Origin: Fibrobacter sp. UBA4309
Lineage (GTDB): Bacteria > Fibrobacterota > Fibrobacteria > Fibrobacterales > Fibrobacteraceae
Direction of reading: 5' to 3'
DNA length: 47,708 nucleotides
Assembly: GCF_002395745.1 (NCBI RefSeq)
Contig: NZ_DGUN01000016.1
Coordinates: forward strand, 1 to 47,708
In this document: positions 17,507 through 24,674 of the stretch, one piece after another
Position numbering within the stretch: the first letter of the stretch is position 1
Layout: each line of letters starts with the position of its first letter
Notes under the pieces: generated by a model
Databases searched by the model: none
What the model saw: only the letters and a program-made list of their open reading frames with translations
What the model was told of the DNA's origin: nothing
Translations under genes and position numbers: made by a program

Positions 17507-18436
17507 ATGAAGAATCTGCGGGCTATATTGATGCCGATTGCGATAATCCTCGGGATTCTTATCCCGCAGGCGCACGTGCTTTCGCCGATGATGCCGTTTT
17601 TGATCGGCTCGATGATGTTCCTTACGTTCGTGACGAAAATTCCGCCCCAGACGCACGGCTACACCTTCAAGATCGAAATCCGCGCTCTCGTGGTGAGTCT
17701 ATTGCTCGTTGCTGCTCTCGCCGGAATCGTGAAGTTGTTTAACCTCCCGCGCGAGGTGCTGCTCGGCGGCGCCATCATCGCGCTTTGTCCGCCGGCAAAC
17801 GCGGCCCCCGCCATGGCGAAGATGCTCGGCGGTTCGGCATCGCTCGCATTGAAGATTTTCTTGAGCGGTAACCTCATCGCCTGTTTCTCGATTCCCGTCG
17901 TGTTCGGCTACCTCACCGGTACCGAAGCGAACTTGAGCGAAATCGCGATGAAGATGTTCAACACCATCCAGCCCATCATCAGCATCCCGCTTGCGTTTGC
18001 GCTTGGCCTGCGCGCCTTTTATCCGGAACTTGCCGACCGCGCCGCGAAATTCCAGAAGTACACGATGTTCATCTGGACGTTCTCGGTATTCGTGATTTTG
18101 GCGAAGGCGAGTTACGATATCCGCGAGATGGGCTTTACGGAACTGTGGAATAGCGGCAAGCTCCCCTTGATGGCGGGCATCTCGCTGATTCTCTGCATTC
18201 TTCTCTATGCGCTCGGCTGGTATGTCGAAAGGAATCGCCGCCCCATCGAAAGCGCGCAGAGCATGGGCCAGAAGAATACGACGCTCGTCATCTGGATTTC
18301 TACCTTGTATGCAGGCCCCGTGGTGGCGCTTGCCCCGACTTGCTACGTGGTGTGGCAGAACCTGGTGCTGAGTTTCTTGTCGGCGCGCATCAAGCCGGAG
18401 GACCCTGCAGGTACGGAGCCGGCAAAGAAGGAGTAG
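17507..18436 (+). CDS. BASS/SBF-family transporter (bile acid:sodium symporter type), 309 aa
   Basis: Polytopic inner-membrane protein with 9-10 hydrophobic segments. The pattern LIGSMMFLTFVT, ALCPPANAAPAMAKMLGGSASLALKIF and ending SMGQKNTTLVIWISTLYAGPVVALAP is that of the SBF/BASS family, whose members move organic anions with sodium. Substrate unknown. The start ATG 17507 has a TAAATT hexamer 10 nt upstream and no Shine-Dalgarno sequence. The next gene follows 6 bp later, so the two are probably cotranscribed. Confidence 0.75.
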   Translation: MKNLRAILMPIAIILGILIPQAHVLSPMMPFLIGSMMFLTFVTKIPPQTHGYTFKIEIRALVVSLLLVAALAGIVKLFNLPREVLLGGAIIALCPPANAAPAMAKMLGGSASLALKIFLSGNLIACFSIPVVFGYLTGTEANLSEIAMKMFNTIQPIISIPLAFALGLRAFYPELADRAAKFQKYTMFIWTFSVFVILAKASYDIREMGFTELWNSGKLPLMAGISLILCILLYALGWYVERNRRPIESAQSMGQKNTTLVIWISTLYAGPVVALAPTCYVVWQNLVLSFLSARIKPEDPAGTEPAKKE

Positions 18437-18442
18437 TTTCCC

Positions 18443-19186
18443 GTGACTCCCGCTGAACTTGTCAAGCGCCTGCTGGCCGAACAGGATTTGAAGTACCGCG
18501 ACTTCCATGCGTCGCTGTTGCCGAACATCGACAAGAAATCGATTATCGGCGTGCGCGTGCCCACGATGAGGAAAATCGCGAAGGAATTTGCTTCGTCTGC
18601 GACGCCGGTAGAACTCGGCAAGTTCCTGGACAAGCTGCCGCACAAGTATTTTGAGGAGAATCAGGTTCACCTCTTTGTGGTGGAACGCATCAAGGATTTT
18701 GACGAATGCCTCGCCCGCATAGAACAGTTCTTGCCTTACATAGACAACTGGGCGGTATGCGACGGCAAGTCGCCTAAGGCCTTGCTCAAGGACGAGACAC
18801 GCTTTCTGGCGAGCATTGAAAAATGGCTCAAGTCGCGCGAGCCTTACACGGTGCGGTTCGGCGTGAACATGCTCATGAACTTTTTTTTGGATGAGCGGTT
18901 CGAAAAACGCTTCTTGAAATGGATTGCCGCTATTGACGAGAACGTTTTCGACGATTCCGATTCGGGCGCCGCGGGCGCTAAGGCACGCCCCACCGACCGC
19001 TACTACGTGCAGATGGTTATCGCCTGGTACTTCGCGACCGCCCTCGCCAAGCAATGGGACGCGACGTTCCCCTACATCAAGGGCCGTAAACTCTCGCCCT
19101 GGATTCACAACAAGACCATCCAGAAAGCATGCGAAAGCTACCGCATTACGGCGGAGCAAAAAGAAACTCTGCGCAAGTTGAAATAA
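18443..19186 (+). CDS. DNA alkylation repair enzyme, AlkD-like HEAT-repeat glycosylase, 247 aa
   Basis: Resembles AlkD, a DNA glycosylase that removes N-alkylated purines without base flipping. Family markers: KYRDFHASLLPNIDKKSIIGVRVPTMRKIAKE near the start, the EENQVHLFVVERI helix, YIDNWAVCDGKSPK (the WAxCD signature) and REPYTVRFGVNMLM, all in helical HEAT-like repeats. Start GTG 18443 has AAGGAG about 9 nt upstream, inside the end of the transporter gene. Cytoplasmic. Confidence 0.8.
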   Translation: MTPAELVKRLLAEQDLKYRDFHASLLPNIDKKSIIGVRVPTMRKIAKEFASSATPVELGKFLDKLPHKYFEENQVHLFVVERIKDFDECLARIEQFLPYIDNWAVCDGKSPKALLKDETRFLASIEKWLKSREPYTVRFGVNMLMNFFLDERFEKRFLKWIAAIDENVFDDSDSGAAGAKARPTDRYYVQMVIAWYFATALAKQWDATFPYIKGRKLSPWIHNKTIQKACESYRITAEQKETLRKLK

Positions 19187-19207
19187 TTTGGGTGCGGAAT
19201 CGCTCCG

Positions 19208-19248
19208 CTCGGTCATGACCAAGTACACTTGGTCGCGACTCTCGCCTT
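19208..19248. repeat. 41-bp hairpin repeat, copy 2
   Basis: CTCGGTCAT flank, stem GACCAAGT/ACTTGGTC around AC, then GCGACTCTCG and CTT. Compared with copy 1 at 9145 the flanks are identical, while three stem pairs differ and remain paired. It sits between two converging genes, as copy 1 does. Confidence 0.75.
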
Positions 19249-19260
19249 ACGCATTTGTCA

Positions 19261-20337
19261 TCACGCACCAGCGGCTTCGAGTCTCGCTACGTGGCAGTAT
19301 GCAAGCTCTTTGGTTTTTTCATCACGGAGATGCAGGCTGGAGCCTTCGCAGTAGCGCCAGTATTTGCAATCCTTGCATTCGCCGATTTTTGCCCAGCTGC
19401 GGTCGCGCATCACCTGGTAGCGGTTCTGCCATACATCCCAGAAGTCGTCCTTGTAGATGTTGCCCTGGATGTAGTCGCCGCGCAGGCTCGGGCAAGCCGA
19501 GATACTTCCGTCGCAAAGCACCGATGCGATATTCACTCCCGCCCAGCAGAAAAACGGGTTGTTGCGGACGACTTTTTCGTAGCTTCCGAGGAACCCTTCG
19601 CAGTCGTAGTTCACGTTGATCATCTGCTTCTTTTTCGCTTCGCGGATAAATTCAAAAGTTTGGCGGAACTCGTCGTTCGTGAGCATGAATAGCGGGTTGT
19701 CCTTGGCGCGTCCCTTCGGGAACACGTTCGAGACTCTCCAGTTCCTGACACCGAGATTCACGAGCAGGTTGTGCAGCTGCGGGAGTTCTTTCAGGTTCTT
19801 CTTGTTCACGCACGTCATCACGTCGAAGGTGAGTTCCTCGACGCTGGCCGCCATGTGGATGGCCCGCACGGCGCGTTCAAAGCTGTGCGGGTTACCGCGG
19901 AAAAGGTTGTGGTTTTCTTCGAGGCCGTCCAGGCTGATGGTGAGCGAGCGCAGTCCCGCATTCATGAGATTGGTAAAGCGTTCGGGATTTAGGCCAAGCC
20001 CGTTTGTCACCATGCCCCAGGCATAGCCGCGATTCTTGATTTCCTGTGCGCATTCCTCGAGGTCGGCGCGCATCAGCGGTTCGCCGCCGGTAATCACTAC
20101 GGCAAAGTTCCTGGGATCGATATGCGGCGCGATGCTGTCCAGTACCCGCAAGAAATCTTCGCGGGGCATGTCCGGAATGGCGTCGGCAACGCAGTCGCTA
20201 CCGCAATGCTGGCAATGCAGGTTGCAGCGCAGCGTGCATTCCCAAAAGAAGTACGTGAGCGGGTGCGCCTTGATTTCGTTGTGACGATAAAGACGGTACG
20301 CCTCGAGTGCGAGTTTTTTCTTTATGCCGAGTTTCAT
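19261..20337 (-). CDS. Radical SAM/SPASM enzyme paired with a lipoprotein, 358 aa
   Basis: Radical SAM core: Cx3Cx2C at Cys38, Cys42, Cys45 within FFWECTLRCNLHCQHCGSDC, the SAM-binding GGEP at residues 84-87, then TNGLGL and LTISLDG strands. A C-terminal SPASM-type cysteine set (Cys264, 275, 282, 321, 324, 330, 348, including Cx2Cx5C) would bind auxiliary iron-sulfur clusters, as in peptide-modifying maturases. The N-terminus (KKKLALEAYRLYRHNEIKAHPLTYFFWECTLRC) recalls, from memory, the radical SAM enzymes of Bacteroidetes rSAM/lipoprotein pairs. It starts 4 bp after the stop of the KYGV lipoprotein and has no good Shine-Dalgarno of its own, so translational coupling is likely. Inferred role: modifies the lipoprotein. 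Chemistry unknown. Confidence 0.85.
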   Translation of the reverse strand: MKLGIKKKLALEAYRLYRHNEIKAHPLTYFFWECTLRCNLHCQHCGSDCVADAIPDMPREDFLRVLDSIAPHIDPRNFAVVITGGEPLMRADLEECAQEIKNRGYAWGMVTNGLGLNPERFTNLMNAGLRSLTISLDGLEENHNLFRGNPHSFERAVRAIHMAASVEELTFDVMTCVNKKNLKELPQLHNLLVNLGVRNWRVSNVFPKGRAKDNPLFMLTNDEFRQTFEFIREAKKKQMINVNYDCEGFLGSYEKVVRNNPFFCWAGVNIASVLCDGSISACPSLRGDYIQGNIYKDDFWDVWQNRYQVMRDRSWAKIGECKDCKYWRYCEGSSLHLRDEKTKELAYCHVARLEAAGA

Positions 20338-20341
20338 TATT

Positions 20342-21118
20342 TTAGGGATGCATTACCGTGTTCGAGACGCCGTAAAGGGGCTGTGCTTCTACGAGGGTGT
20401 CGGGGCCGCAAATGTCGCTCGGGCATCCGTACAGGTCTACCGCGCCGTCTAGGATAGTGTACTTGGACTGGAATTCGGCATAGTTGTAGACCTTGCCGTC
20501 GTCGCACTTGTACGTCGTTTCCTTGACGACCACGGTGCCGTACTTGGCACAAACCTGGTCTCCGCTGCACTGCGGGGTCTGCTCCGTCTCCTTTTCCTCT
20601 TCTACGCAGGTGACGCCGTCTTCGCAGGCAATCTTCTTGCCCTTCCGTTCGCAAGTGAACATCACGCCGTACTTGGGAGCGACCATTTCGCTGCTGGAAC
20701 TGGGCATTAAGACGCCGTACTTTGCCGCGACCATGCTGGAGCTCATCGGTACGCCATACTTGGGCACAATCATTTCGCCGCTGGAACTCCTGGCCACGGA
20801 ACCGGAACTCCCGATGTTAGGGGTATCGGAGGAGCTGGCCGCCGACGTCCCGGTGTCAGAACTTTCTGCAGCCGTTTCGGACGAAGCCGGATTGTCGGTT
20901 GCGCTAGATTCCGGGGCTGCTTCGGTGGAGTTGGAAGATGCTCCTTCGGTCGAAGCGCTCGAGCCCGGGGGCGTTACCGCGGCGCTGGAGGCGGGCTGGT
21001 CGATGGAGGCGCTGGATGCAGGTTCTTCGGATGCATTGCTGGAGGCGGTGTCGTCACAGCTGGCCCAGAAGAAGGCGGTCATCGAGAGCAAGATTTTTTT
21101 CCAGTGCCTGTAAAACAT
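20342..21118 (-). CDS. Serine-rich lipoprotein with repeated KYGV motifs, candidate radical SAM substrate, 258 aa
   Basis: Signal peptide with lipobox-like FFWASC (Cys21). Residues 22-115 are a Ser/Ala/Glu/Thr-rich linker. Three related repeats follow (about 111-125, 126-138, 139-153) of the form SSSxEMVAPKYGVxM, giving Tyr-Gly at Y121, Y134 and Y150. Three more Tyr-Gly sites occur at Y193 (KYGT), Y230 (LYGC) and Y249 (LYGV). The C-terminal half adds eight cysteines (156, 165, 171, 184, 190, 205, 232, 237). ATG 21118 has AAGGAG 6 nt upstream and a consensus promoter at 21156-21184. The frame is open far upstream, but that part is antisense to the GH30 gene. The repeats and tight linkage to the radical SAM gene suggest a multi-site substrate; this is inference. 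Confidence 0.85.
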   Translation of the reverse strand: MFYRHWKKILLSMTAFFWASCDDTASSNASEEPASSASIDQPASSAAVTPPGSSASTEGASSNSTEAAPESSATDNPASSETAAESSDTGTSAASSSDTPNIGSSGSVARSSSGEMIVPKYGVPMSSSMVAAKYGVLMPSSSSEMVAPKYGVMFTCERKGKKIACEDGVTCVEEEKETEQTPQCSGDQVCAKYGTVVVKETTYKCDDGKVYNYAEFQSKYTILDGAVDLYGCPSDICGPDTLVEAQPLYGVSNTVMHP

Positions 21119-21155
21119 CTGAAACTCCTTTTTGGACAAAGTGGTTAACCTTTTT

Positions 21156-21184
21156 AATATATATAAACAGTTCTCGCTTTGCAA
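21156..21184 (-). promoter_or_regulatory. Promoter of the lipoprotein/radical SAM operon
   Basis: On the minus strand TTGCAA (21184-21179), 17-nt spacer, TATATT (21161-21156). It leaves a leader of about 30 nt containing AAGGAG. Confidence 0.7.
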
Positions 21185-21250
21185 GTAGGTTGCATTTTTA
21201 CGTGATAAATGGGTTCGATAGATTCCAAAACGCCTTATATGGGAAAATGT

Positions 21251-21279
21251 TTGACATTTGAAGGGCAAAGGGGTATATT
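21251..21279 (+). promoter_or_regulatory. Consensus promoter of the GH30 gene, leaderless geometry
   Basis: TTGACA (21251-21256), exact 17-nt spacer, TATATT (21274-21279). The start codon begins 7 nt after the -10 box, so the transcript would start at or next to the ATG. Confidence 0.8.
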
Positions 21280-21286
21280 TATTTAC

Positions 21287-23221
21287 ATGAAGGGATTGGT
21301 TCAAAAATTTACAGCTGTTTCGGCGGCTTTCGGCGTTGCGTGCCTTGCGGGCATTGCATCCCCTGCGCATGCGCAGACCAAGGTCGTCGTGGATCCGGGA
21401 AAAAAGTACCAGGTTTTCGAAGGCTGGGGCACTAGCCTCTGCTGGTGGGCCGTGAAGGCGGGCGCCTGGAGCGAGGCGAACCGCAGCAAGCTCATCGGTG
21501 CGATTGCCGACCCCGATACGGGACTGGGCTACACGATTTTCCGCTACAACATCGGCGGCGGCGACCAGCCGGGCCATGACCACCTTACGAAGGGTGATGG
21601 TGGCGGCAAGGTTCCAGGTTACAAGCCGACAGAAAAAGGCGATTACGACTGGACGGCCGACCCGTACCAGCGCGCGATTGCATTGGAACTCGCCAAGCGC
21701 GTGAAGGACCCGATTTTCGAGGCGTTCAGCAATTCGCCCCCGTGGTGGATGACCAAGAGCGGCTGCGTTTCGGGAAGTAGCGACGGCAGCGACAACCTCA
21801 AGGAAGACTATTTCGACGACTTCGCGGACTACCTCTCCGAAGTGGCGCTCCATTTCAAGACGGAATGGGGGCTCACGTTCCGCACGGTGGAACCGTTCAA
21901 CGAGCCTAGCGCCGGCTGGTGGAAGTCGAACGGCGGGCAGGAAGGTTGCGGCTTCAAGAACAACCAGTCCAGGATGATTGTGGAACTCGGCAAGGCGCTC
22001 CAGAAGAAGGGGCTCTTCCCGGAAACGTCGGTGAGCGCTGCCGACGAGACGTCCATCAAGCAGGCGCACGACCAGCTGGGCAACTACACCGCGGAGGCGC
22101 TCTCTTACCTGGGTCAGGTGAACACGCACAGCTATTCCGACGGCAGTTACCGCAAGCAGCTCTTCAACCGCGCCTTCGGCCTGAACAAGCGCCTTTGGCA
22201 GTCCGAGACGGGCCCGCTCAGCAAGAGCGGCGACGAGCATATCGCGCTCTGGATGGCGAACGTGATTATCCAGGACCTGCGCGACATGCATGCGGAAGCG
22301 TGGGTGGACTGGCAGATCGGCGACCCGGCCGAGAACTGGCGCAGCCTCGCGCTCAACCACAGCAAGCAGACTTTCACGCCGAACGCGCGCTACTACATGC
22401 ATGCCGCTTTCAGCCGCTACATCCGTCCGGGATCCCGCATTATCGATAGCGACAACGGCAATACGCTCGCGGCACTCACGCCCGACGGCGCCCTGGTGCT
22501 TATCGTGCGCAACAGCGGCTCTAGCGACGTGAAGTACAGCTTCGACCTGGGCGAGTTCGTGAAGATTGGCACGAGCGCGAAGGTGGTGCGGTTCGAACTG
22601 CCCGGCAGCTTGACCAAACAATCCGATATCGCGATTTCGGGCAAGGCGCTCTCGATGACGGCGAAGGCCAACACGATTACCACGATGGTGATTGACGGTG
22701 CCGAGGGCGGCGCCTGCAAGCCGGATTCCATTATCCCGTATTCTAAAATCAACAATAACGATGGCTGGTCCACCGAAACCGAAATATCGCTTTCCAAGGG
22801 CGACTCGCTCTCGATTGGCCCGCATCCGTGGGAAGGCGGTCGCTGGGTATGGACCGGCCCGAAGGGCTTTACCTCCACGAACCGCGAAATACACCTCGGC
22901 AAGATGGACGGCACCATGAGCGGCTACTACAAGGCGGTCCACACGAACGCCTCGGGCTGCGAAGGCTCCGTGACGTTCAAGGTGGTGGTGGACGATCCGG
23001 CGCACCCGTTCGTGGAACCCGATACGACGGACACGACCATCACGGCGTTGCGCGGTTTCGACGGGCGTGTTTCGGAAATCCGTGCGGGAATCCCGGTGCA
23101 GGTATTTGACTTGCAGGGACACCTCCTGAAAAGTATGCCGGAATTCCGCCCGCAGGAGTTCCGTCCGGGAATATATGTCGTGAAGCAGGGGCGTCACGTG
23201 CGCCAGATTCGAGTACGGTAA
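21287..23221 (+). CDS. Secreted GH30 glycoside hydrolase, endo-beta-1,6-galactanase-like, 644 aa
   Basis: Signal peptide ends at AHAQ. The catalytic domain (about 30-470) begins VFEGWGTSLCWWAVKAGAW, a signature I associate with endo-beta-1,6-galactanases of GH30. The acid/base is Glu206 (EPFNEPSAG) and the nucleophile Glu307 (LWQSETG). It ends in the small beta domain of GH30 enzymes. Residues about 485-580 form an Ig-like module (WSTETEISLSKGDSLSIGP), then a DTTDTT linker and a basic C-terminal tail (VQVFDLQGHLL...GRHVRQIRVR) of the type seen on secreted Fibrobacter enzymes, possibly a sorting signal. Probable role: cutting beta-1,6-galactan side chains of arabinogalactan. Subfamily is inference. 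ATG 21287 fits the promoter and the signal peptide. Confidence 0.85.
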   Translation: MKGLVQKFTAVSAAFGVACLAGIASPAHAQTKVVVDPGKKYQVFEGWGTSLCWWAVKAGAWSEANRSKLIGAIADPDTGLGYTIFRYNIGGGDQPGHDHLTKGDGGGKVPGYKPTEKGDYDWTADPYQRAIALELAKRVKDPIFEAFSNSPPWWMTKSGCVSGSSDGSDNLKEDYFDDFADYLSEVALHFKTEWGLTFRTVEPFNEPSAGWWKSNGGQEGCGFKNNQSRMIVELGKALQKKGLFPETSVSAADETSIKQAHDQLGNYTAEALSYLGQVNTHSYSDGSYRKQLFNRAFGLNKRLWQSETGPLSKSGDEHIALWMANVIIQDLRDMHAEAWVDWQIGDPAENWRSLALNHSKQTFTPNARYYMHAAFSRYIRPGSRIIDSDNGNTLAALTPDGALVLIVRNSGSSDVKYSFDLGEFVKIGTSAKVVRFELPGSLTKQSDIAISGKALSMTAKANTITTMVIDGAEGGACKPDSIIPYSKINNNDGWSTETEISLSKGDSLSIGPHPWEGGRWVWTGPKGFTSTNREIHLGKMDGTMSGYYKAVHTNASGCEGSVTFKVVVDDPAHPFVEPDTTDTTITALRGFDGRVSEIRAGIPVQVFDLQGHLLKSMPEFRPQEFRPGIYVVKQGRHVRQIRVR

Positions 23222-23244
23222 TTCTGAATTGCTATACTTTGTCC

Positions 23245-24009
23245 ATGCTTTTACAGACAAAAATCCAAAAAATCGTTTTCTCCATTCTCGCCATCCTTCT
23301 CCTCGTTACCACGGTCAAGGACTGGTTTGACTTTCACGCTTGCGGCGCTGTGAGCGTCTGCCTTTCCGATGCCGGACAGCTCCAGCTTTATACGAAGTTC
23401 GCGATGTCCGTCATGCTGACGGCATTGGCTTTTGTGACGGCTGCCAACGGGTTCAGCGTGCGTGATGGCAAGATCTTGCGCATAGCCTTCATCTTCTCGC
23501 TGCTCGCCGACTTCAGCTTCAGCATGATCAAGGCGATTGCTCCCGATACGGGTTCGTTGAGCACGGCGCTTGGCATCGCCTGTTTCATGGTTTTCCAGAC
23601 GGTCCTTATCTACAGGCATTCGCGTACGTCCGAATCCGACAACAGCATTCCCAAGATTTACTGGCTCCTGGCGGTCGCGCTTGTTGCCGCCGTGGTGCTC
23701 GGTGCGACCAAGATTCTCGATTTTACGGTCGCTCTCGTGGTCGCCTATGCCGTATTTCTCATCACCTCGATTGTCGTGGGTATTCTTGCTCCGCGCAAGG
23801 GCTTCTACCCCGCAGAGAACGCCAAGTTTGTGCGCATCGGCATGATCGTCTGGTTCTTCGGAGATGCGCTGGTCGGACTTTCCATGATATCCGGCGACGA
23901 CCATAGCGCCCTGCAGATGGTTGCGACGTTGGCCAACAATTTCATCTGGTGGGTGTACGTGCCCTCGCAGCTCCTGGTAATCCGCTCTTGCGTCAAGCCC
24001 AAGGCCTAG
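23245..24009 (+). CDS. YhhN-family lysoplasmalogenase-like membrane protein, 254 aa
   Basis: Eight hydrophobic segments with the conserved acidic residues of the YhhN/TMEM86 family: FSLLADFSFSMIKA, WFFGDALVGLSM and the terminal NFIWWVYVPSQLLVIRS. Family members hydrolyse the vinyl-ether bond of lysoplasmalogens. Plasmalogens are known in Fibrobacter membranes, so the role is plausible. ATG 23245 is preceded at 6 nt by TATACT (23233-23238) and has no Shine-Dalgarno, suggesting a leaderless message. An intrinsic terminator follows. Confidence 0.7.
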   Translation: MLLQTKIQKIVFSILAILLLVTTVKDWFDFHACGAVSVCLSDAGQLQLYTKFAMSVMLTALAFVTAANGFSVRDGKILRIAFIFSLLADFSFSMIKAIAPDTGSLSTALGIACFMVFQTVLIYRHSRTSESDNSIPKIYWLLAVALVAAVVLGATKILDFTVALVVAYAVFLITSIVVGILAPRKGFYPAENAKFVRIGMIVWFFGDALVGLSMISGDDHSALQMVATLANNFIWWVYVPSQLLVIRSCVKPKA

Positions 24010-24025
24010 CCTAAAAAAAGAAATC

Positions 24026-24058
24026 GCCCAGGGCCAATAAGGTGCTGGGCTTTTTTTT
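24026..24058 (+). terminator. Intrinsic terminator after the YhhN-family gene
   Basis: GCCCAG (24026-24031) pairs with CTGGGC (24045-24050), followed by eight T residues. Confidence 0.8.
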
Positions 24059-24062
24059 GTAC

Positions 24063-24225
24063 AAAAAAAGGCATCCTACACGGTGGAACACTCGAAACTA
24101 CTATTATGAAATGATAGCAGTGCCTTGGTGCTTCGTTTTTCGCGTCGTAGCGCGCCTAAACTAGACCACAAGAGCAACGAGCTGAATTAATCTTGTTAGA
24201 TCGGGCGTTAATCCGTGTGATGCCT
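24063..24225 (-). ncRNA. ssrS: Probable 6S RNA
   Basis: On the minus strand, about 160 nt whose 5' and 3' ends pair: AGGCATC + ACACGG at the 5' end with CCGTGT + GATGCC at the 3' end, one side carrying a 2-nt bulge. The closing helix runs straight into seven U residues, a terminator. Inside are smaller paired elements (ATCT-AACA-AGAT; a CGCG hairpin; CTT..GGT with ACCAAG). A promoter (24262-24234) would start transcription at the helix. It lies directly downstream of zapA on the same strand, the classic ssrS location in many bacteria. The fold and context support 6S RNA, which binds sigma-70 RNA polymerase; the sequence itself was not matched to a covariance model. Confidence 0.6.
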
Positions 24226-24233
24226 ATATTCTA

Positions 24234-24262
24234 AATATAAACCCGGACAAAAGAAAAAGCAA
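24234..24262 (-). promoter_or_regulatory. Promoter of the probable 6S RNA
   Basis: Minus strand TTGCTT (24262-24257), 17-nt spacer, TATATT (24239-24234). The predicted start falls at about 24226, where the closing helix begins. Confidence 0.55.
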
Positions 24263-24313
24263 TAGCCTGGACGCTATAATTTGTACTTTGTTTGTCAGGT
24301 TTCTGTAAAAAAA

Positions 24314-24631
24314 CTATTCCCAGTCCTTGGGTTGCTCGATTCCTTCTTCCAGGAGGCTGGAGATGTCCTTGATGCTCTGGTCTACCTGTTCACGGTACAC
24401 CTTGGCCTGATGGAGCCTGCGTTTGGCTTCGAACAGCTGCTGGGCCATTTCCAGGGCGAGGAGCGCCAGGCGTTTCCCGGCTTCGAGGTTGTACCTGCCG
24501 TAGCTTTCGTAACGTTCGTCGATGTAGTCGACAATTTCCTTCAGGTCCGCATCGGAGAGGTCCGTGCGGATCTGGAGCCGTTCCTTGGCAACGTTGATAC
24601 TTATGGATCTGTGTGTTTCTACGTCTGCCAT
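24314..24631 (-). CDS. zapA: Cell division protein ZapA, 105 aa
   Basis: FtsZ-ring associated protein that bundles FtsZ. N-terminal domain SISINVAKERLQIRTDLSDADLKEIVDYIDERYESYGRYNLEAGKRLALLALEMAQQLFEAKRRLHQAK, then a coiled-coil C-terminal helix, matching ZapA in length and layout. It is 43 bp downstream of the coiled-coil gene and followed by the probable 6S RNA. Confidence 0.85.
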   Translation of the reverse strand: MADVETHRSISINVAKERLQIRTDLSDADLKEIVDYIDERYESYGRYNLEAGKRLALLALEMAQQLFEAKRRLHQAKVYREQVDQSIKDISSLLEEGIEQPKDWE

Positions 24632-24674
24632 TATTTCATTCCTACGCCGAATGGATCATCGTCCATCAGCCAGT

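Noticed and set aside
21119..23260. N-terminal extension of the lipoprotein frame across the GH30 gene
   Set aside because: Antisense to GH30. The lipoprotein has its own promoter, AAGGAG and signal peptide at 21118.
24063..24225. tmRNA (ssrA) in the zapA-YhhN gap
   Set aside because: GTTTCGAGTGTTCCACC looks a little like a tRNA T-arm and end, but there is no alanine-like acceptor or tag frame, and the end helix and zapA context suit 6S RNA.
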